Source: Trichomonas vaginalis G3 | Lineage: Eukaryota; Parabasalia; Trichomonadida; Trichomonadidae | Length of the DNA: 64,000 nucleotides | Direction: 5' to 3' | Assembly (NCBI RefSeq): GCF_026262505.1 | Contig: NC_067204.1 | Coordinates: 1,769,797-1,833,796, forward strand | Shown: in pieces, positions 20,237 to 29,487 of the stretch | Numbering within the stretch: the first letter of the stretch is position 1 | Layout: every line of letters starts with the position of its first letter | Program-made: the position numbers and the translations under genes | Notes under the pieces: generated by a model | What the model was told of the DNA's origin: nothing | Database searches by the model: none | What the model saw: the letters and a program-made list of their open reading frames with translations, nothing else

Positions 20237-20671
20237 TAAGAAAATATATTTTCTTTCTCTTTTAGTGAATTAGGCATAGCATTAACAGAAATTTTGTGAG
20301 TGAACCATAACAATGTTTGCAGCTTGAAGCTGTTAATAAAGGTTAAATATGCACATACACCCACTTGGCATTCTCTCAATTTTTTGACATTTTATTACTT
20401 GTGAGACCATTTTTTCAGAGTAAAGAAAATCATTTTTGGGATATTATATATATTTATGGTATGCTAAAGCTGAAAGTTATAATAGATCCCCAAATAGTTC
20501 AAAATTAATGTATTTGGTGTCAAAAAATTGAGAGTATTCAAGTTACAAAATTGTTTTCAGTTTTATCAAGCTTTCAAAATATATTCACAGGATTAGGATC
20601 CTAATGAGTTCCAGCTCTCATCTTTTTGTTGAAAGTCAATTTATCGATTTTATAAGTTTCTTTTAAAATGT
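20237..20671. other. Intergenic stretch containing a MITE-like repeat
   Basis: Apart from the inverted repeat at 20363-20543 this AT-rich spacer between convergent fragments shows nothing recognisable. Confidence 0.4.
20363..20543. repeat. MITE-like element, copy 1
   Basis: A 181-bp unit is bounded by inverted repeats of about 26 bp. They share the 17-mer CTCTCAATTTTTTGACA with its exact complement, and the outer ACTTG/CAAGT. There is no coding capacity. A related inner motif occurs at 25970-25990. Confidence 0.55.
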
Positions 20672-21298
20672 TTATAATATAATAAAGACAGCAATAGTTA
20701 GAAAATCAACATTAAATTTGTATTTGCAAAATAAAGATGGAAATGATGGAATCATAATCCAAAGATTCACATTATATACATTGTAACTTTTATCACCAAT
20801 TCGTGGTCCAGGATATCTTGGTTGACGAGTATAATCCCATGCTCCTATGGAAAAATACCAGTTATTAGCAGTGAATCCTGGTGTTCCATCAAGAAATGAA
20901 TGATCATAATAGTTAGAACGAGCTAATCCATGAAAATCATTCCAATCATCACCTTTAATTTGTTTATATCCAACATCTGTGACATTAGATGTAATATATT
21001 CTTTTTGGGAAAAGATTTGATATGTAGGAACTTCTGGATATTCTAATAAAAAAGTAAAATGTCCAAATTTTTTATACATTTCTCGATAAAGATTTTCATC
21101 ATCGATAAGACTATATAATTGTGGATCAATATTGTATTTACAATTATCTCGTGAAAAGTATTTAGAGTCAAAAGAGTCGTGGTGAAAAATCAAAAGCCAT
21201 GACGAACCACTAAACTCTTTCACATTTCTTCTAATTAGATCGAATGTACTAACAAAACTTTCATTATTATGTTCAAGATTAGAATCAGTCAGAGTTAA
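20672..21298 (-). pseudogene. Surface-protein fragment with C-terminal hydrophobic end (paralogue of 21350-22003)
   Basis: The frame is open from 21298 (after a TAA) with no ATG until well inside; the first possible start is a GTG at 21223. It shares with the oppositely oriented frame at 21350 the pattern F-x-F-x-LxYPExxTY, then xGYxxI, then FLDGxPGxxxNNWxFSIG, then VxLWxxxP. It ends in a hydrophobic segment (DFLTIAVFIIL). It looks like the membrane-proximal ectodomain and anchor of a trichomonad surface protein that has lost its N-terminus. Ligand unknown. Confidence 0.55.
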
Positions 21299-21349
21299 TT
21301 AAATTTCAAAAAGTGACAATTAATCTTTATTGATTTATCCTCTCTTTGA

Positions 21350-22003
21350 TTTCCGTTGACATTATTTAGAAAGAGATTTCAAATTGGCAATAGAGAGTAT
21401 AGTATATTTGATAACAATGTCTTCTTAAAAGTCTTTGAACACAAAAACTTACCAAGTGTTTATTTCAACGACAGTTCAGAAGTCTTACATTCTGATATTT
21501 CAGATAAATATTCTATTCTTTCCGAACTTTCTGATTCGGAACGAGATTCGGATTTTAAGTTCACGTTTGTTCTTTATTATCCCGAGTTATTAACTTATAA
21601 CTATTGGCAACAATCCAATAATCCAATCAATGAAACAGACAAAGTCACCAGTGGAAATTCCCTATATAATGTCACTGGATATCGACCAATTAGACTTCTA
21701 GCTAATAGACAATATTATTCTTGTACTTTTGGCGGTTTGTTGTTATCGTCTCGACAAGCATATACATATTTAGATGGATGTCCTGGAGGCAATAATTGGT
21801 TCTTCTCAATTGGAAGATATCATTCGATTGATAGTGGATGGCCACATTATTACTTAATGCCATCAAATGATTTAGCGGTTTCTGAAGTTAGTTTATGGGT
21901 CAAAGTCTCAAAAAATAAATTTGAATTATTTGACTCATGTAATATGAACAGATGTAAATTTTCAATAAGTTATTCATATTTTTTAGTTTTTGTTTTGTTT
22001 TGA
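21350..22003 (+). pseudogene. Surface-protein fragment, head-to-head paralogue
   Basis: The frame begins after a TGA at 21347 and has no ATG near its start. It contains TFVLYYPELLTYNYW, YLDGCPGGNNWFFSIGRY and VSEVSLWVKVS, matching the leftward fragment at 20672-21298, and ends in SYSYFLVFVLF. The two fragments diverge from a 50-bp core near 21320. Both lack their N-terminal half, so neither is likely to be secreted. Confidence 0.55.
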
Positions 22004-22420
22004 TCATAAAAATATATTCCAAATTTCTATTAATTAATTAAATCATATACATTATAGATGGGAACGTCAGATAGGTCTGAAATTATGCTTTCTTATACCG
22101 TTCTCTCAGACGCTTCCATTAAAATCCGACGATAGCAAACTGAATAGACCCGAAGAATATGAAAAGTAGTTTATCAGAATTTAATATTATATAACAAATC
22201 AAACAAAAGTGACGACTTTATTTCTGTTATTTAATATCACTGTCAATACAAAACTTTTATACACTTAAAAAGTCATAAGCATTAATTATTGTTTTATTTA
22301 GTTAATTATTCCATTCTCATTAGATGACGTTATTTAGAAAAATTATGGAAATATGCAAATAAAATATTAAAATCCGTTCATCAAATTCATTTATCACTGA
22401 TATCTAATATGATCTATTAT
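22004..22420. other. Intergenic stretch
   Basis: AT-rich. A short echo of the start of the previous fragment (ACRTTATTTAGAAA) recurs at 22326. Nothing else is recognised. Confidence 0.35.
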
Positions 22421-23296
22421 TTAATTGTTATAACTTAATATGAAAGTTTGATACAAATTACGAAGTTCAAAATATAAATAGAAATTTTGAGCTGACTGTT
22501 TAAAGCATTTTGGCTCATAATCAAACATAATTTTGATTTGTTTGATTTTTATGTCATATGTATTTATATCTTTCTGAATAAATCCGTATTGATTTACATT
22601 ATCATCTATAAAAATGTTTTCGTAGACACAGTAGTGTTGAGAATTTATCAAACTTGGATATATATTATTCTTTATAATAAAATTGGAAATGATATGATTG
22701 TTTGCATAAAAATAAAGTAAATATTGGGTGCAAGTATTATTTACAATATTCAGAAAATTATTTCTTCCGGACTCTGTATCTGATTCGTCATAATTAAAGC
22801 CGCATTTACAATTCATAATGTTAATATAAGAGAAATCATACTGGATTGGATATTGACCAGCATGAATGCCAGATCCAATCAAGTCAGAATAATTCAAAAA
22901 ATTTGACAAAATATTTCCAAAATAAAAAATAGTAGAATCGACAATAGAAATGGAGCTTATTACAGAAGTTTCGTTGAACTCTGATTTATGATTAATTGTA
23001 TTTGGCATTGTGGTAATGATTTGGCCTCCTTTCGCTGATACACAATCTGACACATAAATCATATTTAATGAAACAAAATTTCCATTGTAATAAATATTGC
23101 TTGGCGTTAAATTTAATGAATTGTTAATTTCATAATCGGAATAACAGTTTTTGAATATAAGATTTGAGGAAGTTAAATTTATATTTTCAATGAAAAGTGG
23201 AGTGTAAGTGAAGTTTAAGTACTTAGCAAAAGAGAGTTCAATAGCTCCATATGTAGTTCTGACAGAAAATGCTTTATAGCTTGGAAGCGGCCACAT
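22421..23296 (-). CDS. Asn/Ile-rich beta-helix-like surface protein fragment
   Basis: The 291-aa frame starts at an ATG at 23296 (MWPLPSYKAF) with no signal peptide. It is rich in Asn, Ser, Ile and Tyr with repeating short beta units (FIENINLTSSNLIFKNC, TSVISSISIVDSTIFYFGN, FSYINIMNCKCGF), typical of polymorphic-membrane-protein-like or parallel beta-helix ectodomains common in trichomonads. There is no membrane anchor at the end. It is probably a piece of a larger surface gene, truncated at both ends. Confidence 0.5.
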   Translation of the reverse strand: MWPLPSYKAFSVRTTYGAIELSFAKYLNFTYTPLFIENINLTSSNLIFKNCYSDYEINNSLNLTPSNIYYNGNFVSLNMIYVSDCVSAKGGQIITTMPNTINHKSEFNETSVISSISIVDSTIFYFGNILSNFLNYSDLIGSGIHAGQYPIQYDFSYINIMNCKCGFNYDESDTESGRNNFLNIVNNTCTQYLLYFYANNHIISNFIIKNNIYPSLINSQHYCVYENIFIDDNVNQYGFIQKDINTYDIKIKQIKIMFDYEPKCFKQSAQNFYLYFELRNLYQTFILSYNN

Positions 23297-23568
23297 AAAA
23301 TTATTAAAATTGCTCTTTACTATAAATCTTTATTCAAACCTTCTTTATGGGGATATCTTTCAAATTCCGAGGCATTCCATTCATTGCTAAGTTATCGCCT
23401 TATTAGTTGTTTTTGTTATGAAATCGATGATAAATTATTTTAATTACAATAAAAGTGACAATTAATCACAATTTATCGTTCGTTCAGTCAATTTCATAAA
23501 ATACGATTATTTTAATGAATAATTTAAGATTTTTTACATATAAAAATTGAGAAATTACATAAGCATAT
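23297..23568. other. Spacer between surface-protein fragments
   Basis: AT-rich DNA with no frame, repeat or RNA gene that I can support. Confidence 0.3.
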
Positions 23569-24906
23569 TTATTCATATGGATTTTCAAATTTCGCTTTCA
23601 GATCGTACTTCTCCTGATTATATTCTTGTGGATTAGTCTCAGCTGAGTAAGGATTAATGTGAGTTTCTTTTAATTGAATTGGGTTCTCTGAATTATCAAT
23701 CAAACTTTGATTCATTGTTTGATTTCTGTCCTTTCTTCTGCGAAGATAGAATAAAACAAAAGTAATCAATGTAATGCATACAACAAGAACTCCAACTGCA
23801 GCTCCAATACCAATTAATGCACTTCCATTACTACCATTTTCATCTTCATTTTTAGCTTTATCCTTATCTTTATCTTTGTCGTCTGGATCAACAGGAATAG
23901 GCTTAGAAGGCTCATATGAATTTAGTTCAGCATATGAGTTTTCACCGATGAGATAAGCCTTATGATCTGATTGACTTCCATTTATAATATATGAATTGGA
24001 ATAATTATCTTTTGAATAATATATGAATGAATAGTTGTCATTTTTGTTTAAACGTGCCAAATAAGGTCTAAAATTCGGATCAGCACGTTTTCCTTCTGGT
24101 AAATATGTAGTCATGGAATCGGTAGGGTATGAAAAAGCGTATCCTTTAGTGAATGCAACAGCAACGTAAATATCTTTCTCACCATAACTGGATATGCTGT
24201 AATTGTTTCTTACAACAGTTATCATTTTATTAAAAGATAATCCATTCATACGATAAACAACAAAATTGCAAGGAATTGAATCATTTTCATATGTGTATAA
24301 TGATATAGTTCCAGATACACTAAAATATACAGCAGAAATCGAAGTATTTCCAAGAATTATTAATTTCGAATTTGAAGTTTCTGCAAAACCATAGATTTGG
24401 TCATAATCTGTAAATACTACATATGAATTTGCAAAAATTTCCATTTTTGTTTGAGTTTTATTAATAATTAAATTTTGATTTCCGTAATTTCTGTATTTTG
24501 AAATAAGAGGAATAGAAATTGATTCATCAGCAAAGTATTTAAGCTTACCTTGCTCATAAAATGAGCGTGTGATTGAAGAATAGGAAGAGATATTAATATT
24601 TGCAACAACATTTTGAGATTTGCTTCTAAAAGAAAAGAATGATACGAAATATTTAGTATCATAAGAAAGATTGTCAGTGATGAGTTCGAAATCGTGAAAA
24701 GATTCATCAAAATATCTAAATTCGCTTTCTTCTGAGAAATAGTTTTGTGAAACCTTAATGTTCATTGCATCAAGAATTGTCACGCAATAGTTTTTGTTGA
24801 GTTCATATTTTCTTTTAGAATAATCAAATGAAAACAATTGAATTGGTGATTTAAAAATAAATTCTACTGAGTCGCAGTAATTTGGAAGACAGCCTTCTCT
24901 AATGCA
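23569..24906 (-). pseudogene. Type-I surface protein with FENPYE tail, signal peptide lost
   Basis: The frame is open from 24906 with residues REGCLPNYCDSVEF, then a beta-rich ectodomain of about 330 residues, an acidic linker (DPDDKDKDKDKAKNEDENG), a membrane segment (LIGIGAAVGVLVVCITLITFVLFYL), a basic stop-transfer (RRRKDR) and a tail ending KFENPYE. The gene at 27910 has the same layout and tail (TYFENPYE). The NPY-type tail may bind endocytic or cytoskeletal adaptors; that is inference. No ATG lies before the CLPNYCD segment, so the signal peptide is missing exactly at the junction with the ankyrin-like gene, whose 3' end it overlaps in another frame. Confidence 0.65.
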
Positions 24907-25781
24907 TTAACTGGATCTTTCTTCAAAAGATTTGGTCTTAATCCGTCGAAATTTTGTTTAATTTTTGTAAACATCCATTCAAAGCACTTCGGAGCATTAT
25001 TAATGTAAGAAAATTCGAAGAATTTATCGACGTTTGGTGGAAGGTAAGCTGATCTAATCTTAATAATTACATCTAGATTATCTGCCAAAATAATTGACTT
25101 TAGAACTTTTTCTTCTGGTATAGATCTTTTGATTAGGATTTGGGCGTAATCATTAATTAAATCTAACTTATTTGGTAAATATTTGGCCATTGCATAAGTA
25201 GGAAGTTGTGCAGCTGATAAATCTTTAGGAAAATCAGAGAGATATCTAGGAAAGCTTAGGAATATTCGAAGATAACGCTCTATTCTATCTTTATTTGGTC
25301 CGAAAAGGAGCCAAAAGCTGATAAATGTAAGTCCGAACTTATCGACGTGATCTGTTGGAGCACTGTTAAAATCCTTTAAAAATTTCTCGACTGCTTGTTC
25401 ATTTGGATTGAAAATTAAATAAAACACCCAGGTACGACCGAATTCATCTACCGTATGTTCTTGATTTTTACAAGCGTCTTTTAGTACTGCAATGTCGCCA
25501 TTTTGTGAAGCAGCATAGTGACATAATGAAAAATTATGAACTCCACCAGAGGTTGGATAGTTTCTTAAAACGCCTAGGATATAAAACGAATGTTCTAGGC
25601 CTAATGCAGCGTAGTGTTGAGGTAATAGATTATGTTCATCGGCAATATGTTTAACTTTATTTTTTCAGACTGCAGGCCGAATAGTCGTAGGGATTTCAAC
25701 GTTTCCTAAGTCAATTTTAAATAGTTTGTGAGTAGAAGTTGTGTTTGTTTCTACGCCATATGGAATAATTGGCGTCGTCAT
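24864..25781 (-). pseudogene. Ankyrin-like repeat protein with one in-frame TGA
   Basis: An ATG at 25781 (MTTPIIPYGVETNTTSTH) opens a 305-codon frame broken only by a TGA at 25665-25667 (codon 39). After it the frame continues without interruption to 24864, including NFSLCHYAASQNGDIAVL, an ankyrin-type segment. The rest is helical (DLINDYAQILIKRSIPEEKV). Trichomonads have very many ankyrin-domain proteins. The single stop may be a recent mutation or a sequencing error. The 3' end overlaps the truncated surface-protein frame. Confidence 0.6.
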
Positions 25782-26392
25782 TTCTTTTAATTTAAAAATT
25801 TGTCACAACGGCAAATTTTATCACAAATTCTTTTGTAAATTTGAATAACATATATCTTGGAATAATGAAGATTAGAACATTATATGACTACTTCTGCGGT
25901 AACAAACGGTATGATACAGAAATGAATCACTCTGTATGTCTTTTAAGGGTGCATTTACTACTTTCTGACATTCTCTCAATTTTTTTGACATACAAGCTTT
26001 CTATCCTAATATTCTAAGGTCAAAAGTTAATATTTTTGGTCAGGAGAAAGTAAATAAAAATCACTATATATCACCTAATATGGCTGCTATTAAAATAGAG
26101 ATATACTGATTTTTTTCATAGCATCCCAGAAAGTGGTAAATAACTTTTTCTGGTAATTGAATCTTTATAATCATAAAATAATGGAAGGTAATGTCAACCC
26201 AGATGATCATCCATTATAATCTTGATTATATAGTTGGATTTCTTTGATGATGTCTGTCATTGATTTGTTGTCAATGGATGAAAAGGTAATGATAATCTTA
26301 TAATTTTCTCCCATGATATTAGTTGAAAGATAATTCCTTATAATAATGATTGATAGTAAATTAATTTGAATTCTATGAGAAAATGATTAATA
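25782..26392. other. Intergenic stretch with MITE-like repeat next to mariner
   Basis: AT-rich. It contains an inverted repeat at 25954-26140 and, at its right edge, the TA target of mariner copy 1. No gene is seen. Confidence 0.4.
25954..26140. repeat. MITE-like element, copy 2 (related)
   Basis: Inverted ends TTTACTACTTTCTG (25954-25967) and CAGAAAGTGGTAAA (26127-26140) match with one exception. Inside the left end lies ACATTCTCTCAATTTTTTTGACAT, almost the same as the inner motif of the element at 20363. It is 187 bp long and non-coding. Confidence 0.45.
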
Positions 26393-27696
26393 TAGGGTGT
26401 CCAAAGGTGTGTTTAGCACAAACCTGAATACTGCGAATAGAAATAAACAAGTTACATATATATAAAGTTTATTTAAATATAATCACCATTGGATTCAATC
26501 ACGCGTTCGCAGCGATCGATCCAGGCTTGAAAGACACGCTTTAAATCATCATGAGAAAATTGCTCAAATTGCTCTCTTACAAAATTTTCAAGATCATCTG
26601 GACTCGCGAATTCGCGTCCTTCAGCTCTCTTTTTTAGCGTGCCGAATAAATAAAAGTCAGAGGGTGCAATATCAGGTGAATAAATTGGGTTTGGAACAAC
26701 TTTGACATTGTTTTCCAACAAGTAATTCATTACCTTATGACTTTTGTGAACTCTTGAATTATCAAAATGAATTGCAAACTTTTGTTTTTGTTGTTTGGAT
26801 TTCTCAAACTCATCAGAATTGATAATTTGAGTAAGAACATTGTCAATTAGATACTGAGCATTCATCGTATTAGGTTTTTGAAGAATATCAATTGCGATGA
26901 TGCTATTCACGCCCCAAAAAACCGACAACATAATCATTGGTGTGTCAATTTTTTTCTTCGGGAATGTTTGCGGATTTTCATCCTTCGGGATCCACATGAT
27001 TTTGGCTTCTGTTGCATATTGAAACCAAGACTCGTCCCCTGTTACTAAAAAGCGAAACTTCTTGGATTGATACGCACCCAATATAGAGAGGAGCTCTTTC
27101 GAAGATTGGACTCTAGATTTTTTTTGAACTGAATTAAGGTTGTGCGGAACCCAACGTGTATACGCTAGTTTGTAGTTCAAATAATTGTGCAGATAATAAC
27201 TGACTGTTGTACGTGGTATCTTTGTCATCTCCTCTATCCTTCTGAGTGATGCTCTTGGGTCTTCATCTAGCACTTGAAGAATTGCTTTGATTTTTCTTTG
27301 ATCCGGCGATTTTTTGTCAATTTTTATGATGGGCGCCTTTTTGTTCATGAAGTGATACATCCTAACATGATACGTTACAGTGGAATAGCTAGGAGCATCC
27401 ATACCGAAGCATTTTACCAATGTCTCGTAGATTTTTTTACAGTCTTTGCATTTTTTTGCAAGAGCGAGGATGTTTTCTTTATGATTCATTAAAAAAATGA
27501 AAAAAATCCCGCCAAAATTTCCCGCGAAACCGCCTCTTGTCTCAAAATTCATTTTATATCCCGGCATGGCGCCAAAATACAACATACTCATCATATACAT
27601 ATATTCATATTTTTTATTATATATTTATAATCAGCATATATCTCCTTTAATAGTCTCATATAGAGCGCTGTGCTAAACGCACCTTTGGACACCCTA
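26393..27696 (-). mobile_element. Mariner transposon copy 1 (Tvmar1-like), 1304 bp
   Basis: The element begins TAGGGTGTCCAAAGGTG and ends with its complement CACCTTTGGACACCCTA; the 27-bp inverted repeats differ at one position. It is flanked by TA on both sides (26391-26392 and 27697-27698), the mariner target duplication. Length and transposase match the known T. vaginalis element Tvmar1. It sits between host surface-protein genes. Confidence 0.93.
26473..27489 (-). CDS. Mariner-family transposase (D,D34D), 338 aa
   Basis: The protein has an N-terminal helix-turn-helix region (residues about 1-110, with PRASLRRIEEMTKIPRTTVSYYL). The catalytic triad lies in TGDESWF (about 150), HFDNSRVH (about 243) and SPDIAPSD, with 34 residues between the second and third Asp. 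YSPDIAPSDFYLFG is the mariner signature. A longer in-frame extension up to 27600 exists, but copy 2 breaks it with a one-base deletion while keeping MNHKENIL, so the ATG at 27489 is the better start. Copies 1 and 2 differ at three residues, so both are probably young. Confidence 0.95.
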   Translation of the reverse strand: MNHKENILALAKKCKDCKKIYETLVKCFGMDAPSYSTVTYHVRMYHFMNKKAPIIKIDKKSPDQRKIKAILQVLDEDPRASLRRIEEMTKIPRTTVSYYLHNYLNYKLAYTRWVPHNLNSVQKKSRVQSSKELLSILGAYQSKKFRFLVTGDESWFQYATEAKIMWIPKDENPQTFPKKKIDTPMIMLSVFWGVNSIIAIDILQKPNTMNAQYLIDNVLTQIINSDEFEKSKQQKQKFAIHFDNSRVHKSHKVMNYLLENNVKVVPNPIYSPDIAPSDFYLFGTLKKRAEGREFASPDDLENFVREQFEQFSHDDLKRVFQAWIDRCERVIESNGDYI

Positions 27697-27909
27697 TATA
27701 TTATAAAATTTGATTCAATACTACTAAATCCTCTATGTTTCTTAATAATTGAGATGCCTAAAATGTTGATAATGTTGTTATAAACTTATTTTCACACGCT
27801 TAATCTTATGAGAGTAATATTATGGAAACTAAATATAAGAATTGTTATAAAAAAAACATTATAAATTTTTTAAAGATTCTTTCATAAACAGAATATATAT
27901 ATAAAATAT
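27697..27909. other. Spacer between mariner copy 1 and the surface gene
   Basis: AT-rich with no recognisable feature apart from the TA duplication at its left edge. Confidence 0.3.
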
Positions 27910-28782
27910 TTATTCATAAGGATTCTCGAAATAAGTATTTGATTGTTCTTGCTTTGGATTATATGCTGGTGCTTTATATTCATTAGGATATGGATTGCTG
28001 TTCGTTTCTTCTAAAGGTAAATCTCCTTTTTCAGTTTTATCAACAAGGCTTTGATTAATTGGATTTTCAGCTCTGAATTTTCTGTGTCTATAACATAAGT
28101 AAGCAGCGACAGCAATGAGACCTGCTACAAATACTGTTGCAAGAATGATTCCCAAAACAGCGCCATCACTTAGACTTTCACCACTATTACCACCAGAATA
28201 ATTATGATCATCATCATCAGATTTTTGTTCAACTGGTTCTGATAAATCTATTTCATGATACGAATTATCAAAAATGATAAGAGATCTATGAGTTGAATTC
28301 TTTCCTTTGATTAAATATGATGTACGGTATTTGTCACCAGCATGATAAACAAATATGTTATCTCTTTTAGAACTAAATATCGTTACAAAAGGTTCTTTAA
28401 TATGTTTAAAATATGCTTTATTGTTTCCATAGACATCATAAATATAAATTCCATCGTAATCAACTGTTCCATTTGTGAAAGCAGTAACAACACATGTATG
28501 AGCTGTGTCCTGAGAAGTGAATTTGTAATTAGACCTTACATTTGTGATAATCGAAGTGCAATCATAATAATTCAAATTAAAAACAACAAAATTACATGGA
28601 ATAGGTTCGTCACTGGAGGATTCTAATGTAATTGTACCTGTGTGAGCGAAATAAATTGCTGAATATTGTGTATTTCCAAGAATTTCTAAAGATACTTCTG
28701 AAGTTCTTGCTTCTCCGGAAATATTGCGATAATCAGTAAATACTACATATTGTCCCTTATAAAAGTCAAGCTTTGTTTGATT
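27910..28782 (-). pseudogene. Surface protein with FENPYE tail, cut by Maverick A
   Basis: The frame is open from 28782 (after a TGA at 28785) and aligns with the middle of the protein at 23569, for example QYVVFTDYRNISG / SYVVFTDYDQIYG and EPIPCNFVVF / DSIPCNFVVY. It continues through an acidic linker, a membrane segment (GAVLGIILATVFVAGLIAVAAYL), a basic patch RHRKFR and the tail TYFENPYE. The N-terminal half is missing precisely where Maverick sequence begins, so the gene was interrupted by the insertion. The 5' half should lie beyond the far end of the Maverick block. Confidence 0.75.
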
Positions 28783-28794
28783 TCAATTAATATA

Positions 28795-28841
28795 CATATC
28801 AAGTGTACTGTGGCACTGCGCGCCTCCTTACACTTGATATG
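28795..28841. repeat. Terminal hairpin of Maverick A, left end
   Basis: Thirteen-base arms CATATCAAGTGTA (28795-28807) and TACACTTGATATG (28829-28841) pair perfectly around a core containing GGCACTGCGCGCC. The same core, with different arms, occurs at 48588-48632 at the left end of Maverick B, and both are followed by TTTGACAC. It is therefore a conserved feature of the element end. Confidence 0.75.
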
Positions 28842-28990
28842 TGAATTTGACACTTTACGAAACCATTAACGTATATTTTACAACACCAACGACAACACCA
28901 ACTTAACCTTAAATATTTATAAAACCGCCAACCACTTCACCTCACTAACGTTTTCACAAACGACTTCACTACTGTAAAAAATAAACGTTC

Positions 28991-29318
28991 TCACTTACAA
29001 AAGTATTGCAACTCTTCCCATTGCTGTGCTTCACACAATAGTTCATATTCTTCAGTATCGCTGCTGTCACTCCAATCGTCAGAGTCAAAATCACTGTCAA
29101 AAATAAATGTTAGTAAGTTTTGACAAAGCTAATGAAACACGTTTACCGTTTGTATCGTATGCTTGTATAAACTTTCCATTCTTCATTCCTTCATAAACGC
29201 TCAAACTAACTTTACCCTTTCTCCCTCGTATCTGATAGAATGTATTTTCACGAGGAACGAAGAACAAATTCTTGAACTCATGACCGTTGTAGTTTGTTAT
29301 CTCAATAGTTTTCGTCAT
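28991..29318 (-). pseudogene. Small DNA-binding-like protein encoded in the inverted repeat, acidic tail shifted
   Basis: The open frame 29097-29318 encodes 73 aa beginning MTKTIEITNYNGHEFKN, with FFVPRENTFYQIRG and DTNGKRVSLALSKL. It stops at a TGA in a T run. The next frame continues with a very acidic stretch (DSDFDSDDWSDSSDTEEYE) to 28991, so a one-base change in the run probably separated an acidic tail of about 37 residues. The first part resembles the C-terminal domain of the HNH endonuclease at 53391 and the protein at 48828. Its partial twin lies in the right repeat. Possible role: binding of the element ends. Confidence 0.5.
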
Positions 29319-29487
29319 TTATATAAAAATAAAATAAAAAATAAACTTAAAAATTAATGATATCACCACCCTCACACGTATGAAAAACATAGCACAAAAA
29401 TAAATTTAGGGTAGATGGTTAGATCTAACCCGATTTCTAACCTCTTTTCTACCCTGTTGAATTCATTGCTTTATAACTCTCTTCCTT
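29132..29487. repeat. Terminal inverted repeat of Maverick A, left copy (356 bp)
   Basis: It is matched in reverse by 48221-48576. It holds the body of the small repeat-encoded gene, a palindrome GGTTAGATCTAACC (about 29419-29432), and, at its inner edge, the 3' end of the gene at 29471. Confidence 0.9.

Noticed and set aside
27490-27600. 37-residue N-terminal extension of mariner transposase
   Set aside because: Copy 2 breaks this extension with a one-base deletion but keeps the same internal ATG and body.
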